Assembly: GCF_910592395.1 (NCBI RefSeq)
Contig: NC_088317.1
Span: 3,162,001-3,226,000 of the forward strand
DNA: 64,000 nt
Source: Lineus longissimus
Taxonomy: Eukaryota > Nemertea > Pilidiophora > Heteronemertea > Lineidae
Direction of reading: 5' to 3'
Below are positions 38,620 through 51,937 of this stretch, piece by piece. Both the position numbers and the translations under genes were made by a program. Numbering within the stretch: position 1 is the stretch's first letter; every line of letters begins with the position of its first letter. Under the pieces are notes generated by a model that saw only the letters and a program-made list of their open reading frames with translations, was not told the DNA's origin and searched no databases.

Positions 38620-38720
38620 GACTCTGTCACGTACGACCCAGCTTGGGATCGAACCCGGGTCCCTTGGATTGCAGACTGTCATGACTGTATCAACACGGAG
38701 TCAGGTCAGTTTCATTAAAC
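38620..38720 (-). repeat. tRNA-derived SINE-like segment
   Basis: On the minus strand GGTTCGATCCC (complement of 38645-38655) is a perfect pol III B box, preceded by TGCAATCCAAGGGACCCGG, the order seen in the anticodon and variable region of tRNA-derived SINE heads. The A box and the paired T stem are degraded, so it is not a tRNA gene. The extent is approximate. Confidence 0.45.
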
Positions 38721-41700
38721 ACTTAAATCGAGCGGACTCAGGGTGTTTACTGGCATTTATGCATCTCGTCTTCATTTGAGTGACATGTATCATAAGTATG
38801 CATGATAAAAAGTGTTTTAGGCCTGGCCCTTTTTCTCGCCTCAAGCCATCCTACTATACGGGCACGCGAACCTCAAAACCCCAGCCCAACGGACACCGCG
38901 CAAGAAAAATTTCATGTGAGTGGTGTCAGTTGGGCTACAGTTTTGATGAACGTGCCTGCGTTCTGATACTGGGCGCGTAGGTGTTCCGGTCTTGAAGGTT
39001 TCATGATCGTGAATGTTCCATCGATTCTAATTTATTGGTATTTCTGCACCAATTGGAAATTGTATTGAAGTTCGGAACGTGTTAATTATGTATCAGGTTC
39101 TGCATGTACATGTAAGCGTACTCGTTATGTTAAAAGACTCATGATGATATACCAACGTAGAGGCGGCTAAAAACACCCGAAAGCCACGTACATGTACATG
39201 TTTACTGAATGCATGGGCATGATAGTTCTGCACTCGGCTGTAAACCGTTCACCGTTGCACTGTCGTTGTCTCAGTGTAACCGAGCATTCATCCAGGAAAG
39301 GTGATGAGTATGTTTGCCCAATTGTTTTGTCTGGTATCTTTTGCGAAAGACCTACAACTTGAATATCAATACAAGTATAGGCCCCAACAGGGTTCAGTGT
39401 GGAGGTCGATGACTTAATTTCCGCGGAGGATGATGTACAAAAATCAATGTGCAATAAAATAGACGAAGAATTATCGATTCATTTATATCCCGTTGATAAA
39501 TCAATTTAAAAAAAGTGTTTTACTAATTTTCGATTACTGTGTTCGAAATCCTGTCATTTCTAAAAACTTCAAACGAAATTCGACGATATCTAGGTCGGCA
39601 CCAAACCACAGACGTTTTTCCATACTAGAAACGTAAGCTAACTCAATGAGTTGACCAGGGATGCCAGGAGCGCCTGCTGGAGGCTTTGGAAATGCTCTTG
39701 CAGCTCCGTTTAAAAAAACGGGGGTTTCAGCCAACACAAATATGCACCCCTCCCCCCTCTCGAGGTTTTCCAGGAAAATAAACCCCGAAAGCTTTCTGAT
39801 CTTGTGAAAAACTTAAAAACCGTTTGTGTTAGATGAAATACCCCAATTTTGAAACGAATTGGATTGAAGGAAAAACACGAATTTTTAGATATCATACATC
39901 CTTTTGTTCACTATTCTGATAAAATATTGGCTTCTCAAGGTTCCCTTGCAGTCCCTCAAGGCGTCCCCTCTTCCCAGAATTCCGTGCACACAATGACGTC
40001 AAATGTCAACACGTGGGCGTGAGAGAGTAAAAAACTAATTCGGATCTGCATACTTGAATAAAATAGATTAAAAAGAATCGTGCACAAAAGCTATTTTAAT
40101 GCAGGCTTTTGAATCAAGATCACCCCTTATGACGTATGGCTAATACAACGAAAAGTTTTGAAGTTTGTGTGGAATTAAAGAAATTATGTTTGAACTTGTA
40201 AAGTCAATATCAAAATCTTTATATCGAACCACGACAGGGGTGATCCAATGTGAGCGACCAGTTGATGCCCAGTTTCCTGACGTGACCTCTAAAAGTTTAT
40301 GCAGAGGCTTGGGGACATGTATACTGTTTTTTTAACAAGTTCACCGCATTCATTAAGAGGAGATCTACATCACGTGATTGGTTCAATTTGGAAGACTGTA
40401 CCGGTGAAACAGAATTAAGGGCATCTGGTTGGCCAATCGATTCAATATATACATGTACATGTACTGCTTATGCTCAGTCCAGTCCAGTCAATATAAGGTT
40501 AAACCTAGAACCAATAAAAGGGTATGGGACCATTTTATTCGTGTGATCATCCAAAATTCTCTGATTTTCGGGTCGGGGAAAGTACTTTATTTGCATCAAT
40601 TCAAAATGGCCGCCAAATATGCCTTTGAAGCCTCATAAGCATTTATTATTCAGTTTTCACCCTATACATGTAAATAGATAGAAACATGACCCCCATTAGG
40701 CAATGTGGGAAATAGAATTGATATGTCCTTTCCAATCACAACCATTCTGATGTCTTACATCAAGCTTAACATTTATTAATTAAAGCAGTTTTTGTTTCTT
40801 CTGTCGCCAACTCTAAAGTATATCTTTTGTCGTTAACTGCATTGTCTGACACAACAAACAAATGTCTGAAAACTTTACGAATAACATTTTTGCAGATGTA
40901 ATTCCTTTGTATAATTTGCTTAAATGTAGTATCCCGGGTATAAATGTAAATATACCGTAACTTAACGTTCGATCTCCGATTTTGTCAGACAGTATTGTGC
41001 TCGAGGCGGGTTTCAATCGGAAATTCCCGAAAAAATGAATGGGTATATTATCCTATGCGTTTTTGAAACGTACATACCAATACCATATCGTCAGAGCAAG
41101 TGATTTTATAAACAAAAATATGTTGATGTTGCGCATTACCTGAACTTTAACATATCGAAATAGTTTGTCTTCTTTATAAAAGAATAGCTTTCAAGATTTC
41201 GGCTAATGTACGGTAACTTTTGTACTGTCCTAATCAAAAGTTTGTCAACATTGTAAGGCAGTCGGTGTCTTGATATAAATCGAATTGCTGCCAGTGACCT
41301 AATTTTGTCAAGTGACTAAAAAGCAAATCCTTTTTCGCTTTATTTAGTGATTACGGGAGACTAAACTCTTGAAAATATATACATGTGCAGACATGTGCAT
41401 GTATTCTGTAAAGCTTTTTGAAGCAAATTTCAAACATATGAGATATAATTTTGAAGCTGAGGGTCTCGTCCAAGCGTCAAATTACACGCGCGATGTTGCT
41501 TTCCGCGGGGCTGCACTTGCTATCTCGCGAGATGTGGTTAGGACACGTGCCACTGTTGACAAACCTCTTAGCGTCGCCTGCCTCTCCATTGTTGCAGACG
41601 ATTTCGCCCATTGTCGCGGGCCATTTCAACAGCTGAAGTGTTATTGTCGCCCATTGATCCAGTTAATGCACTCTCTCATTTGATAAATGTTAAGAAAAGA

Positions 41701-44245
41701 TTTAACAGTGGGCGCATCAGGTGCGTGATAGTGTCTCTCTGGTATCTGACAGAGGCAACCTGGCGTCCATGTTTGTCGCCTTGGGCGAGATCCTCTGTGT
41801 CTAAACGGCAAAGGTGTGGGAGGCCAAAATCTGGGCCAGGGCTGCATTGCTAAATCAAGTTGATGAAAAATTACTAAAATACGGTAAAATCCATCGCCAC
41901 GCCATAGCTATTGGCCCGATGGAAAAACCCGGAGTAGCACGATATTTGGGATTGGTTGTTCATTGTCCCTGCACGGGATTTTAGTCGTGGGTTACTTTCA
42001 GTAAGGCATGCAACGGACGTAACTATCCATTCGTGATGGGAGATTACTGACATTCTTAGTTTTCTTTTCCTCTTGCGATATTCTTTCAAAGTCATATTTC
42101 ACCTTTTTAGAGGGAAACAAATGTTGGTATTTAACCCGAAATGTTGTACATGCGACACTAGTGGTGATTTCTCGTACTAGCAGTTGCCATACACTGCTGC
42201 TGGTACCAAGCATACCTTGCTGGCCTCGCGTGATTTGTCAATAGCATGTTGACTTATTATTCAGAACAATGCTATCCATTATTCAGTACGTATGCCTGAA
42301 GGTAAGGCCTATATGTAAGAAATGCAATATCACCAATAATTCGATAATCGTGAACAGGAATCGGAAAATCACTGAAAACCTTTTCAAAGGATCATATGGA
42401 AATAACCGCTTGCTTAGCGAAGGAAGTACCACGATGTCGGCCATCTTTATACTTGTGCACCCATCTAGTTTTTCCTAATTCTTGTAAGTTTTTGCCTCTC
42501 TTATTATTTGGATGAAAACATGAGCTTGATTTCGGAGTTTTGCCTGAAATGCCCCCAGGATAAAGACATACTGTTGGCGTGCTCTCCTTTACAAATGACA
42601 GAATCGACTATAAATACATACATCATGTTGCCGGAGGCAGCTATTTTAATACAAATGCGACTAAAGCACTCTCCAATTAATGTAACATTTCATAAAGCAC
42701 ACACAAAGGCCTAGTGTGTCTCTGCTGCGCGTTCTCGATGAAAAATGGGTGCGAGTGATTTTTTTCTGAAAGAGCAGAAGTGTGTTTTGACAATGGTTCG
42801 ATCGATAGAGCACTAGAGTACATGTATATCGTTTAGCACCAAAGTGGCGTTTTGAAGAGCATGGAAGATAGAAAGGGGGAAATTAATTTGTGACAGTGAA
42901 AGGTTTGCCTGGGTCGAAAATCAACGGATGTCATTACATTTTTAATTGTTAAAACAATTTGTAATACAACTTCGAATGGGGCTTCTTTTTTCCATCTAAT
43001 CTATCGATGGTTGGTGAGCATCCTTTTTGTCACGATGACATCCGAGGTCACCAGCAATTTTGAATGATACAGCCTGCAAGCATCCCTCCAGGCTGTGAAA
43101 TGACACCAAACTAAACTCGATCCTGCCCTTCGTTTATAATTCAATTGGAGTATAATCTTTTATTTGTTCCGACGATTAGAACCGCTGACTCACGTGACCT
43201 AGCTCATCCCACCCTCGGCGTTCCGTAAGCCCGTCCATAATGCGAATCCTGATTTTACATCCACCTGTCTCCAAAGATAATTGAGGGGAGGTTTGTCAAC
43301 AGAATTCTATAAAATGGCAATTACTCGAGATGGAGAATCGTGATTGAGACGCTGTCACCTGGACAGGTGTTGGAACATGAGAAATAGGCGATTAGATGCG
43401 GTCACTTCTACCATGAACTGACGTTGATTGCCAAGCGGCACTTGGTTACGCGATATGGCTTCCTCGTTGCTTGGTGACCGTGAAGCATTGACGTATAGGG
43501 CGGAGAGAGTCGGCTGACTCTGGTTCTTTATTGGTCAAGAGTCCAGATCGCGTTTGATGCAGGAACATAAACCGAATAAGTAGGCATAGCTTATTTACCA
43601 TTTAAGATCTGCATTCGCTCCATTCTCCAAGCCTTACCATTTGTAAACGTCTCTAATATTGCTGACGTGCTCGGTTTTCTAGCGTACCCTACATGTACTT
43701 TCACTTTGCGATGAACGTTGGAAATGGCACCCTCTTTTCCGAGAGCAGAATTGACCAGAAGTATTATCACTTCTCAAAAATTCTAAACGCAGTGAAGAAG
43801 AAGTTTCGGTATAACGCCTTGCGATTGGACGATAATCCAATTCTAATAACTCATTGTGTTAGAAAACGACAGAAAATAAGAACTACACAGTCAAATTCTG
43901 ATTGCAACCGATTCTTAATCATCACCATGACTGCATTCGTCGATTACTCCTGCAGGTGCCTCTCTAATTCTAATGAGTTCAGAAGAACCTCGGAGAACTT
44001 AAAGATATTTCCCCTGTCAGCCCCCAAATCCAGGGGAGTTGAATGACTTGAAGTGCATGCACCTGCACCTTAAAAGGACTTAAAACATCAGTCGGCCTAC
44101 ACTGGTATTCCGCCTGGTTGACTTGGGGTGATTCTTTAGTTCACCGTTTAATGACTTGTTAAAGTTAAAGAAAACCTGCTGCTGTCAACTCACGCATTCT
44201 GGCTCTGTAAAACTTACTGTTCTTACCTCGCACAGTCTTAGACAT

Positions 44246-44449
44246 AAAGGTTTTTGAGCTTTCGAAAACTTTTTGATGGTTCTTCGGCCAAGACAATTGT
44301 GCACCTCATAGAGAAAAAACCCCATGAGATTTTTCACATCTCGAAAATTATTTTAGTGTTTTCATTTTACCCAAAAAAACCCACTGCGGAGTGCATATTT
44401 GTATTGGGAGATAAGCCATTGAGGGATTTTCAGAAGCTCAAAACCCTTT
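44246..44449. mobile_element. 204-bp MITE, TIR AAGGTTTTTGAGCTTTCGAAAA type (copy 1)
   Basis: The left end AAAGGTTTTTGAGCTTTCGA is the reverse complement of the right end (TCAGAAGCTCAAAACCCTTT) apart from three or four bases. A second, shorter member of the same family is at 51522-51614 inside the nuclear receptor gene. It is non-coding, and no target-site duplication is evident. Confidence 0.65.
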
Positions 44450-45749
44450 CAATATTTCTAAGAGTGCAGTCTGTCGAGATCCAACAACCAGTAAACAGTT
44501 TGTTAAAAGTTTTAAATGTGTTAAGGGCATGCTAAGGGATGAATAGGAACACTTGAAAGAGATGATGATTTTTGCCTCACAGAGCATGGCTGGCTTCAGC
44601 GACATAACTCGGAGATGTCGCTGTGTTTCAAATAGCCAGAAGTCGACAGGTGCTGCTTGTTTTGGAGGGAAGATCAACGTTCTTAGCTGTTCCTGAAGAC
44701 GTATACTCCCACGTCCAATATTCACTTACATGGCGATTTCGTCGGCGACGGGCTTGTGATAGGGTATGGTCTGCTCTATTTCTAGTCACCGCCCGAGTGT
44801 GTTTACTAAGAAAGTTTACTTTATACGTCTCCTTACGAAGTCTGGCATTAAATAAATAATCAAAATTTAGACTGCAGTGCACTTCTCAAAATCATGTTAG
44901 GTTAACAGAAATAAATGACGTCGCTTTCTCTGGACGACAAACCTTTACCGATCGATTCGGAGATTATTTTTGAAAGCATATCTTCTTTTAATTGCAACTA
45001 CTTAAGAAATACACGTCGAGCGGTTAACATCAATAATTTTTTTTATTACGGAAACGATTTTAAGGCTAACCGATACAAGAGGTATATTAAGCTTGTAGTC
45101 TGTGCCCTTCGGGGTGCGGGCCTGCAAACAACGATAAAACGCCACGAGCATGATTCCAAAACTCCAGTATAAAAATATAAACAAATAATTAGGAAAATAT
45201 ATGTTCTTTCGCTGCGTCAAACTTTCAATAAACTGTATAACAGTTTGCAGTATTTGCTCCATTATTTACCAATCGGTAATCGAAATGCTCTTGAAGAATA
45301 TGCGAGACTTCTACGCGTTGCTTTTATCCCGAGGTGGAAATCGATCATTTGATGTTCCAAAATTTTTCATATAAGCCAGAAGATATACAGCACAATATAA
45401 TAAATCTGCTTTTCTAATCTAGCCTTGTGAGTGAAATATTGATACAACTTTTATCAGTAGAACATGATGTTCCCTATATTCATTTACTTTGCCGATGATT
45501 CTTGAAAGCATTTGGGTTCCAAAGTAAATGCTTTGTGAGAAAATTCATCCCCCTGAAGGTTTGGTAGAATTTAAAATCATTTAAGGGTAAGGACTGCTTA
45601 TTGTACCAGAGGTGGTAATCCATTTTTTCTTGTGAATTTTGACATACCCGAGATGAAAGATCATTTTTGATTCCGCGTAATGTCTTTAGTTTAGTTTGAA
45701 GATGCTGCTTGATGTGTTTGTAATTCTATAAACATATTATATTCTTCAG

Positions 45750-48700
45750 GTCGGACGTTACCGGTGCCAGTAGCCTGTAAGGTGTGCGGCGACAAAAGTT
45801 ACGGGAAACACTACGGGGTCTATTGCTGTGATGGGTGTAGTTGCTTCTTCAAGAGGAGCATCCGGAAGAAGATGGTCTATACGTGCATAGGTAGGACTAT
45901 TTCAAGTTGAAACAGCATATACAGATCGTCCTCATGAATACTGGTATCGGGTGCCATTTTGAAAAGGCCTCTTGGGGTGCCATATATTGCATGTATCATA
46001 ATTGGCGTTTTATACTCCATGAACAGTGTTATTTAAATGTTATTGTATGCACAGGTCGTCACAGTCATTGGCTAAAGATCTGTAAGCCATACCAGCGGGT
46101 ATTTCGAATGTTTTGTTTGTCAATGTTCTATGGCGGTATGGGAAGCGGCGCAGTGCAGATTGTGCATGACACGTCACAATAAAGGTGGGACCAGGGCCTA
46201 CTTAGTCCTACTGGTACCCTTTTATGGACCTCCGAAATGTATAGTCCTACTTTTATAGTACAGAAAGGATAGGCTACCGGTATTCACGAGGACATCCCGT
46301 ATAACGTATCTCATATTACCTGAACACATGCCTTCGCACCCCATCCCGCCTTCCCTAAGTCGTCTCACAGCCTAACGCCATTTCCTGATGAAGAAGTGGC
46401 CCTGCTGCCTTGCCTTGAGGAGAATGAATATGTCGTTCCGTTCCGGCTTGCCTCAGTCTGGCGGTATACGACATTAAGTAGCCGCTATTGGTGATTCTGA
46501 TAAGCCTCTATTGGGTGCTTCCGAGTGAACAAGGCAGGTTTGCCGATTTGTCATGTCCACACTCCTGCGGTTGCAGTGAAATAGGTAGACGACTCGATAA
46601 TGGTAAATGAGTACGGAAAGTTCGTGCTACTTTAGTGAATCAAACCTTTTTGCCAAAACACAGATTGTCACTCTTGGCAAACTAGCAACAGCAGTATTTC
46701 TTGCAAAAGAACCCAATACACCTTCTTCGATGGAGGATTAATTAAAGCCATCATGAAAATGGGGAATGGCTTGGTGATCACCAACTGGGCCATCATGGTT
46801 ACAACAATCGAAAGATTTGTTCCCGTATCAGTTTTCTAAGCCACGCCGTATCTTCTCTCTTCAGCTGGGAAAGGCAACTGTGTGATAGACAAGGCAAGAA
46901 GGAACTGGTGTCCCTATTGCAGACTTCACAAATGTTTTGGTGTGAATATGAATAAAAATGGTAAGATATTTATTCACAACAGCAACGGAAGCGGGTCATA
47001 AAGCATGCTTTGTTTAAAGGGGGGCAAAGGAAAGTAGCTAGGTGGTCAAATTGGTAGTCTCCAGGTGACTAAAATGCACAGTTGTATAGGGGCTTTGCGT
47101 TGCATTTGATACTGTGATTTTTAAATTCCTCATACTAATACAATGTACATGAATACAACGTAGTTTCGATGAACTATGAGACAGAAGAGACCCCATTTGC
47201 CGACTTTGTGCTACTTAATCGGATATATATTACCTGGCTTCTGCCTAGTCTTTGATTTGAAAGACTCTGACATGATTGACAATGTTGTTGATGCTGCTGT
47301 GAAAGTGGGTGGATGATACGCGACTGGTGACTGAGAAGTTGAAGGATCTTATATTGAACTTCAGCAACTCAAGTTGAACATTTTGTTTTCTGCGTGCAGT
47401 AGGAAATGGTGTCGCTATTCCAATGTCTGGACGTGTAAATGGTGATTCTCAATGGTTTTCTGATATCTTGCATGTTTTGGACCGAATGCAAGATTGTTGC
47501 CAACAGACCATCCCCTTCGAAGTCACCTCAGAGAGTATACTGTATGTGTGGTGCCCGAGCGTGATGAAGTTGCTTTCTTGTATTTTTGTAGTTCAGGCAA
47601 TTTAAATCGCCACCTTTCCTCTGCAGGTTGTTGAATTCTAAAACTAAAAGTTTAAAATTTTGGAAGATATCCCCATGGCCATACATGGCTCGGTTTTGAA
47701 AAGGACGTTTCTCGAGCTTTTGATACCGAGGTTGATGCTCTCTGTCAGAGGCTTAATGCAGAAGTTTCCTAGTAACCAGTTGATGTAGACATAAAGAGGA
47801 CAGAGGAATTAGTGATTGGGATCGCCAGGCCTGGTGTGCTAAGTGTGGTGATGACCCTCAGTGACCGGTTGTTACTAGAAAGCATGTTAACTCGTAACAT
47901 CATGTTGACGTGTAGTTCTATGTACATCGATGTACATGGAACAACGTGTCAAATCATAAGAATACACGAGCTATAAACATTTCTAACAACCGGACCCTGC
48001 TTGTGTGTGATGACAGTCAATGTTTCTGGTGTGCACGCATTTGTTGCTTGATGTTGGCATGCCGGCCATGAACGTACATCCTTGACATATTTGAGGCAAG
48101 TGACTTAATTGCGGATATTCGTGTTCAGGTTTCTGCTAAGGTTAACTTTCTCGTGTGTATGAATACATCTTTTTTGACCCACAGAAATTTTATATCTTTA
48201 TATTTTCCTCGCATGGAACTGGAAGTATGTCTATGTAATACCTTTATCTGAGTGTAGCGCATGCACATCACTATGTTCACTGTATCGGATGCACCGCACC
48301 GATGAAGGTAAACTGCGGTGCGGCTTTTGGGCAAAGAATAAAGCAGGTCAGGTGGAAATCGCTGACTGGGTCCATGCATAATGTTTGAACACAATACACT
48401 GTACATCATGTTGGAAAACCATTTTTGTTGATTTTTGCCGTGGAAAGGGATATGGTGAACATTTTGCATCTCAGCTCTACATTATGCAGTATCTTCCTCT
48501 TGGCTGTATGTAAAATATCTATTTTATTTTCCTTTTATTCTCTATTCAAACGTTCTACCTTTTCTAAACACTTAAGGGAAAAGACGATTTTCTTGACCGG
48601 TTTCCCATTTTTCCTTTTCTCTATTTTCAGGGTATGATTACTTGCATGTGTGAGGTGTGTTTTAGCGTGCATATGAGTGTGAGTTGGAAAATCATAATCG

Positions 48701-51700
48701 AACAAAATGCCTATTGCGCAATATCTGATGCAGGTAATGAGACCAACTGACTTGCAAACAAAAAATAAATACTAGTGTGTTGACAGATTTCTTCATAAGG
48801 CGAAAATTCTTAGTATGCCATCTGATGATATATATGTGACGACCGAGCAAAAGACGAAGGCGATCATTTAGAACTGACTTTGTCTGAGCCAACCATTTGC
48901 CCTTCAAAGAGTTAAGATCATTCTGGGAAAGGCAAGCTTCGCTTCCTCAGGGAAGCCCACCTGGCGCGAATCACAGAACACGCCGCATTTTTCACGCCAT
49001 TACACTGCAGCCACAAACTTCCTTCCACCATGTCGGCCCTGGGGTATACCACGCAGGTTATGCTAAACCACTCCACCTGTCGCAAACCTCAAACCTTTAG
49101 GTTGTCCCAATCCGTTTTTTAATGAAGAAGATTATAATCAGTCCTGTCCTCTCGGTATTCTCTTGCCTCTGGTGCTCTAATGACGAGAAGTTTCTTAACT
49201 GTTCGATCGCGGAACTTTTGATCCCGTGTATTCCCCCGAGGCTGGAAGCGAACTTCGCAGTTTGTCAATACAAACCTTTTTTCCACAGAAGCAGAGAAAC
49301 ATTTGATGGGCACAATTGGTATCAAGAAGTATTAATTTCCTTGACAGTGTCACTATTTTGAGAAACAAGACGCTTTCAGCATCTATATTTTTATGTCTTG
49401 TCAGCGATGATCTCAGGTGAAAAATGGGTGGGCTTATGGATGAATGAGAACAACCTTCCCGCAGGTTTGAAACTTTACGACTACACAAAAGGTGTACTTC
49501 ATTGACATGGTGAATAAACAAGACCGGATTTTCTATCGAGCGGCCTTTTCGCCGAGTTCTTCCTTATATAAGGCCTTCTGTTGTTGGATATGATGGAGCG
49601 GAAGTGATAGGCACTTGCGAACATACGTATCCCCGAAATGTGTGGAGAATGGGTCACTGAATGCCTACTTGAATTCTGAGAAATTACGATATTTTGTTGA
49701 CCTGTGGGTCAGACATGCTATTCTTTTTGGTGCGTTTGTGTGGTGAATCAATCAGTTATACTATTTAACCCTGCAAAATGCCTTTTCAGATAGCAGTGGT
49801 GTTGTAATATATGCTGACATATCTCCTACCATTTTCAGCCGTTCAAGAAGAACGAGGCCCGCGGAAAAACAAAGGCTCAAAGATCTCGCCCTCTGGCTCG
49901 GCCAAGTCGTCACCAAATGGCAGCCGGGTGTCCCTCAGCATCCCGTACTGCCCCATGCAGCGCAGAGACTCGCTCAGCCCCTTGTCCGCCAGCTCCCTCG
50001 TCCGACCGTCGATAGCTGCTACGTTTCCTACCCTGGACCTCCTCCCTAGCGCGTTTACTCCAGTCGGGAGCCGGACACCGACCTTTGACTCGAGCAACGA
50101 CAGTAGCGCTTTCACCAAAGTTATGCCAAAAAAAGACTACCCAGTTTTAGATCTTTCTACCCGTGAGTTAGTTTTTGTCTCATCCCGTTGGCAAAATCCT
50201 CAGTATTGTAAAACCCAGAAAGTTCCAGTGATGAATTGCACAAGCTTCTCTCTGATTCAAAGGCTAACTTAGACTGAGCGTTTACAAATTTATCTTTTGG
50301 TTTTTGCAAGAAACTGGACCCTCCATTTTTTCTGCTGTTTTCCTTCAGGTCCAAATATATCACCAGAGACCTCGTTTATCGATGCATCGTATATCATCCA
50401 AGAAGTGACGGCTCAGATTTTGTTTACCGCAATCAAGAAGGCCAGGTCGAACCAGTTTTTCCTGCACCTCAGCTCGAGAGACAAACTGACCTTGCTGGAG
50501 GAGACATGGAATGAACTCTTCCTCTTGAACTCTGCTTACTGGCCCATTGATATTGGTATTCTTATTCTCAGGTGGAGCAGTAATGACGAACTTAAGGTAA
50601 ACAACAACAGTTCTGACAAAAATCGGATGAACTTCGGCATTATCTATGTGTTTAGGTGAAAGACAAATCTACTGAATAATGGATTCTTGGTCGAGAGCTC
50701 GTTAGCACGAATCCCTTTCCTCTTTCCCATGTGACAGTTCGAGGTTAGGTAATGCAATTAGCTCCTCAGAAGAATCTAGGTCGGGTGGTCAAAGCACTTG
50801 TCAATAATCGCTCAAAAAGTGCTAAAGAAGCCTCAGCTAAAGGCAAGCAAATACTCTATCAAGTTGGGGTTTCCTTTTTACATTCGCCCTCGACACATGG
50901 GTGATATGTATAAAGAGTAGTAAATGCTTTTATCTAAAACTCTATGTACATTTACACTTGGCCTTTCTGTACAAAATTGAAGTAAAAGCATTTGCTAGCC
51001 CTTATTCATGCAATTCAAGTCAAATATACTAGACGTCAGAGTCTAAGGGAAATACCGTGTTGTGACTGGTTTGTAAAGACTGTTTCGGTGAAGAAAGATT
51101 CTGGACTTTTGTTTGGCCAATCCTCGATGCTGCCCGCAGTAATTGGTGATACAAATTACATTGTAATACCTCATGTGCTTGTTTCTTTTCTTTAGGACGA
51201 GCGAGAAAACATCCACAAACTTCATAGTGTGATCGTAGCCTGCCAGACTCTCAATGCTGACTTCACCGAGCTCGCCTTCCTAGAGACCATTGTCCTACTA
51301 AAACAGGGTTTGTAGCCAAATCATCCAAGTTTATGTCATAAACCAAAGAAGTGCCTTGTCTTCTACAAGGAAAGCAGTGCCGCTCGATGATTTTTGAAGT
51401 CTTTCCCCGCATGCACCTTTGACAGCGTTTTCTTACAGTTCTTTCGGTGGCGTTGTTGCTGAAAGAAGGCGAGGGTTGCTTGGTGATTCTTCTTAGCTCA
51501 ACACAAATTTCTCCTACACTGTAAGGGTTTTGAGCTTTTGGAAAAGCTTTGAGGGTGTTCAGTCATTACAAATACGCATCCCGTAGAAGTTTTTCAAAGG
51601 CTCAAAAACCTTTAGGGAGATTTCGTTTCTATAAAACACCCTGAGGAGGTAATGGAGTGAAAACCTGTCGGGAACTGAATGAGATGCTCATTCCTTTTCA

Positions 51701-51937
51701 GAAACCAAGAAGTCTTTGTCTGAATTCTCTAAAGTACAGATCCTGCAAGACCAAGCCCAGCTGGCCTTGGCTCATTACGTCAGTCAAGTTCACCCCCACA
51801 ACCCAGCCAGGTTCGGCAAGATGCTCCTCACACTGCCTTGTCTCAAGAATATACCCGCCAAGCTCGTCCAAGATGTCTTTTTCAAGAAAACGATAGGCCA
51901 GGCAACCATGGACCAGATTATTCACGGGATACAGTAG
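45750..51937 (+). CDS. NR2E-family nuclear receptor, HR83-like (5' coding exon not included)
   Basis: DNA-binding transcription factor of the nucleus. Exons: 45750-45890, 46865-46960, 49839-50162, 50349-50596, 51196-51307, 51702-51937; 384 residues from the first complete codon to the stop TAG. The first exon enters in phase 1, so a short 5' coding exon is missing. Zinc finger 1 is [14 protein letters not shown] with CDGC; finger 2 is [17 protein letters not shown]. The P-box region reads CDGCSCFF, with cysteine where TLX and PNR have glycine. [13 protein letters not shown] matches the NR2E C-terminal extension. A serine-rich hinge of about 100 residues precedes a ligand-binding domain with [18 protein letters not shown] (signature, DK for DQ) and [14 protein letters not shown]. 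Helix 12 is degenerate ([11 protein letters not shown]), lacking the classical acidic AF-2, as in repressive NR2E proteins. The [11 protein letters not shown] and NWCPYCR features point to HR83/NR2E5-like rather than TLX, PNR or FAX-1; this assignment is from memory of the family. Confidence 0.92.
51522..51614. mobile_element. 93-bp MITE in nuclear receptor intron 5 (copy 2)
   Basis: Ends TAAGGGTTTTGAGCTTTTGG and, reversed, TAAAGGTTTTTGAGCCTTTG form the inverted pair. It belongs to the same family as 44246-44449 but is internally shortened. It lies about 90 bases upstream of the last exon's acceptor without touching it. Confidence 0.6.

Larger units (their letters stand above)
30300..45749. 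other. 15-kb gene-poor stretch upstream of the nuclear receptor
   Basis: No gene body is recognised. Contents I can point to: a dispersed repeat copy at 32387-32456, a tRNA-derived SINE-like segment at 38620-38720, a MITE at 44246-44449, and a GC-richer patch at about 35500-36100 that ends in a short ATGG followed by a strong GTAAGT donor at 36126-36131. The last could be the 5' end of the nuclear receptor gene or of something else. Many TACATGTA-type palindromes are scattered here. Small isolated exons may be missed. Confidence 0.45.

Noticed and set aside
43693-44046. 117-codon plus-strand frame upstream of the nuclear receptor
   Set aside because: No motif; composition not protein-like; it does not end in a phase-1 donor that could join the receptor's first known exon.
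49843-50118. 91-codon minus-strand frame opposite nuclear receptor exon 3
   Set aside because: Shadow of the real hinge-coding exon on the plus strand.
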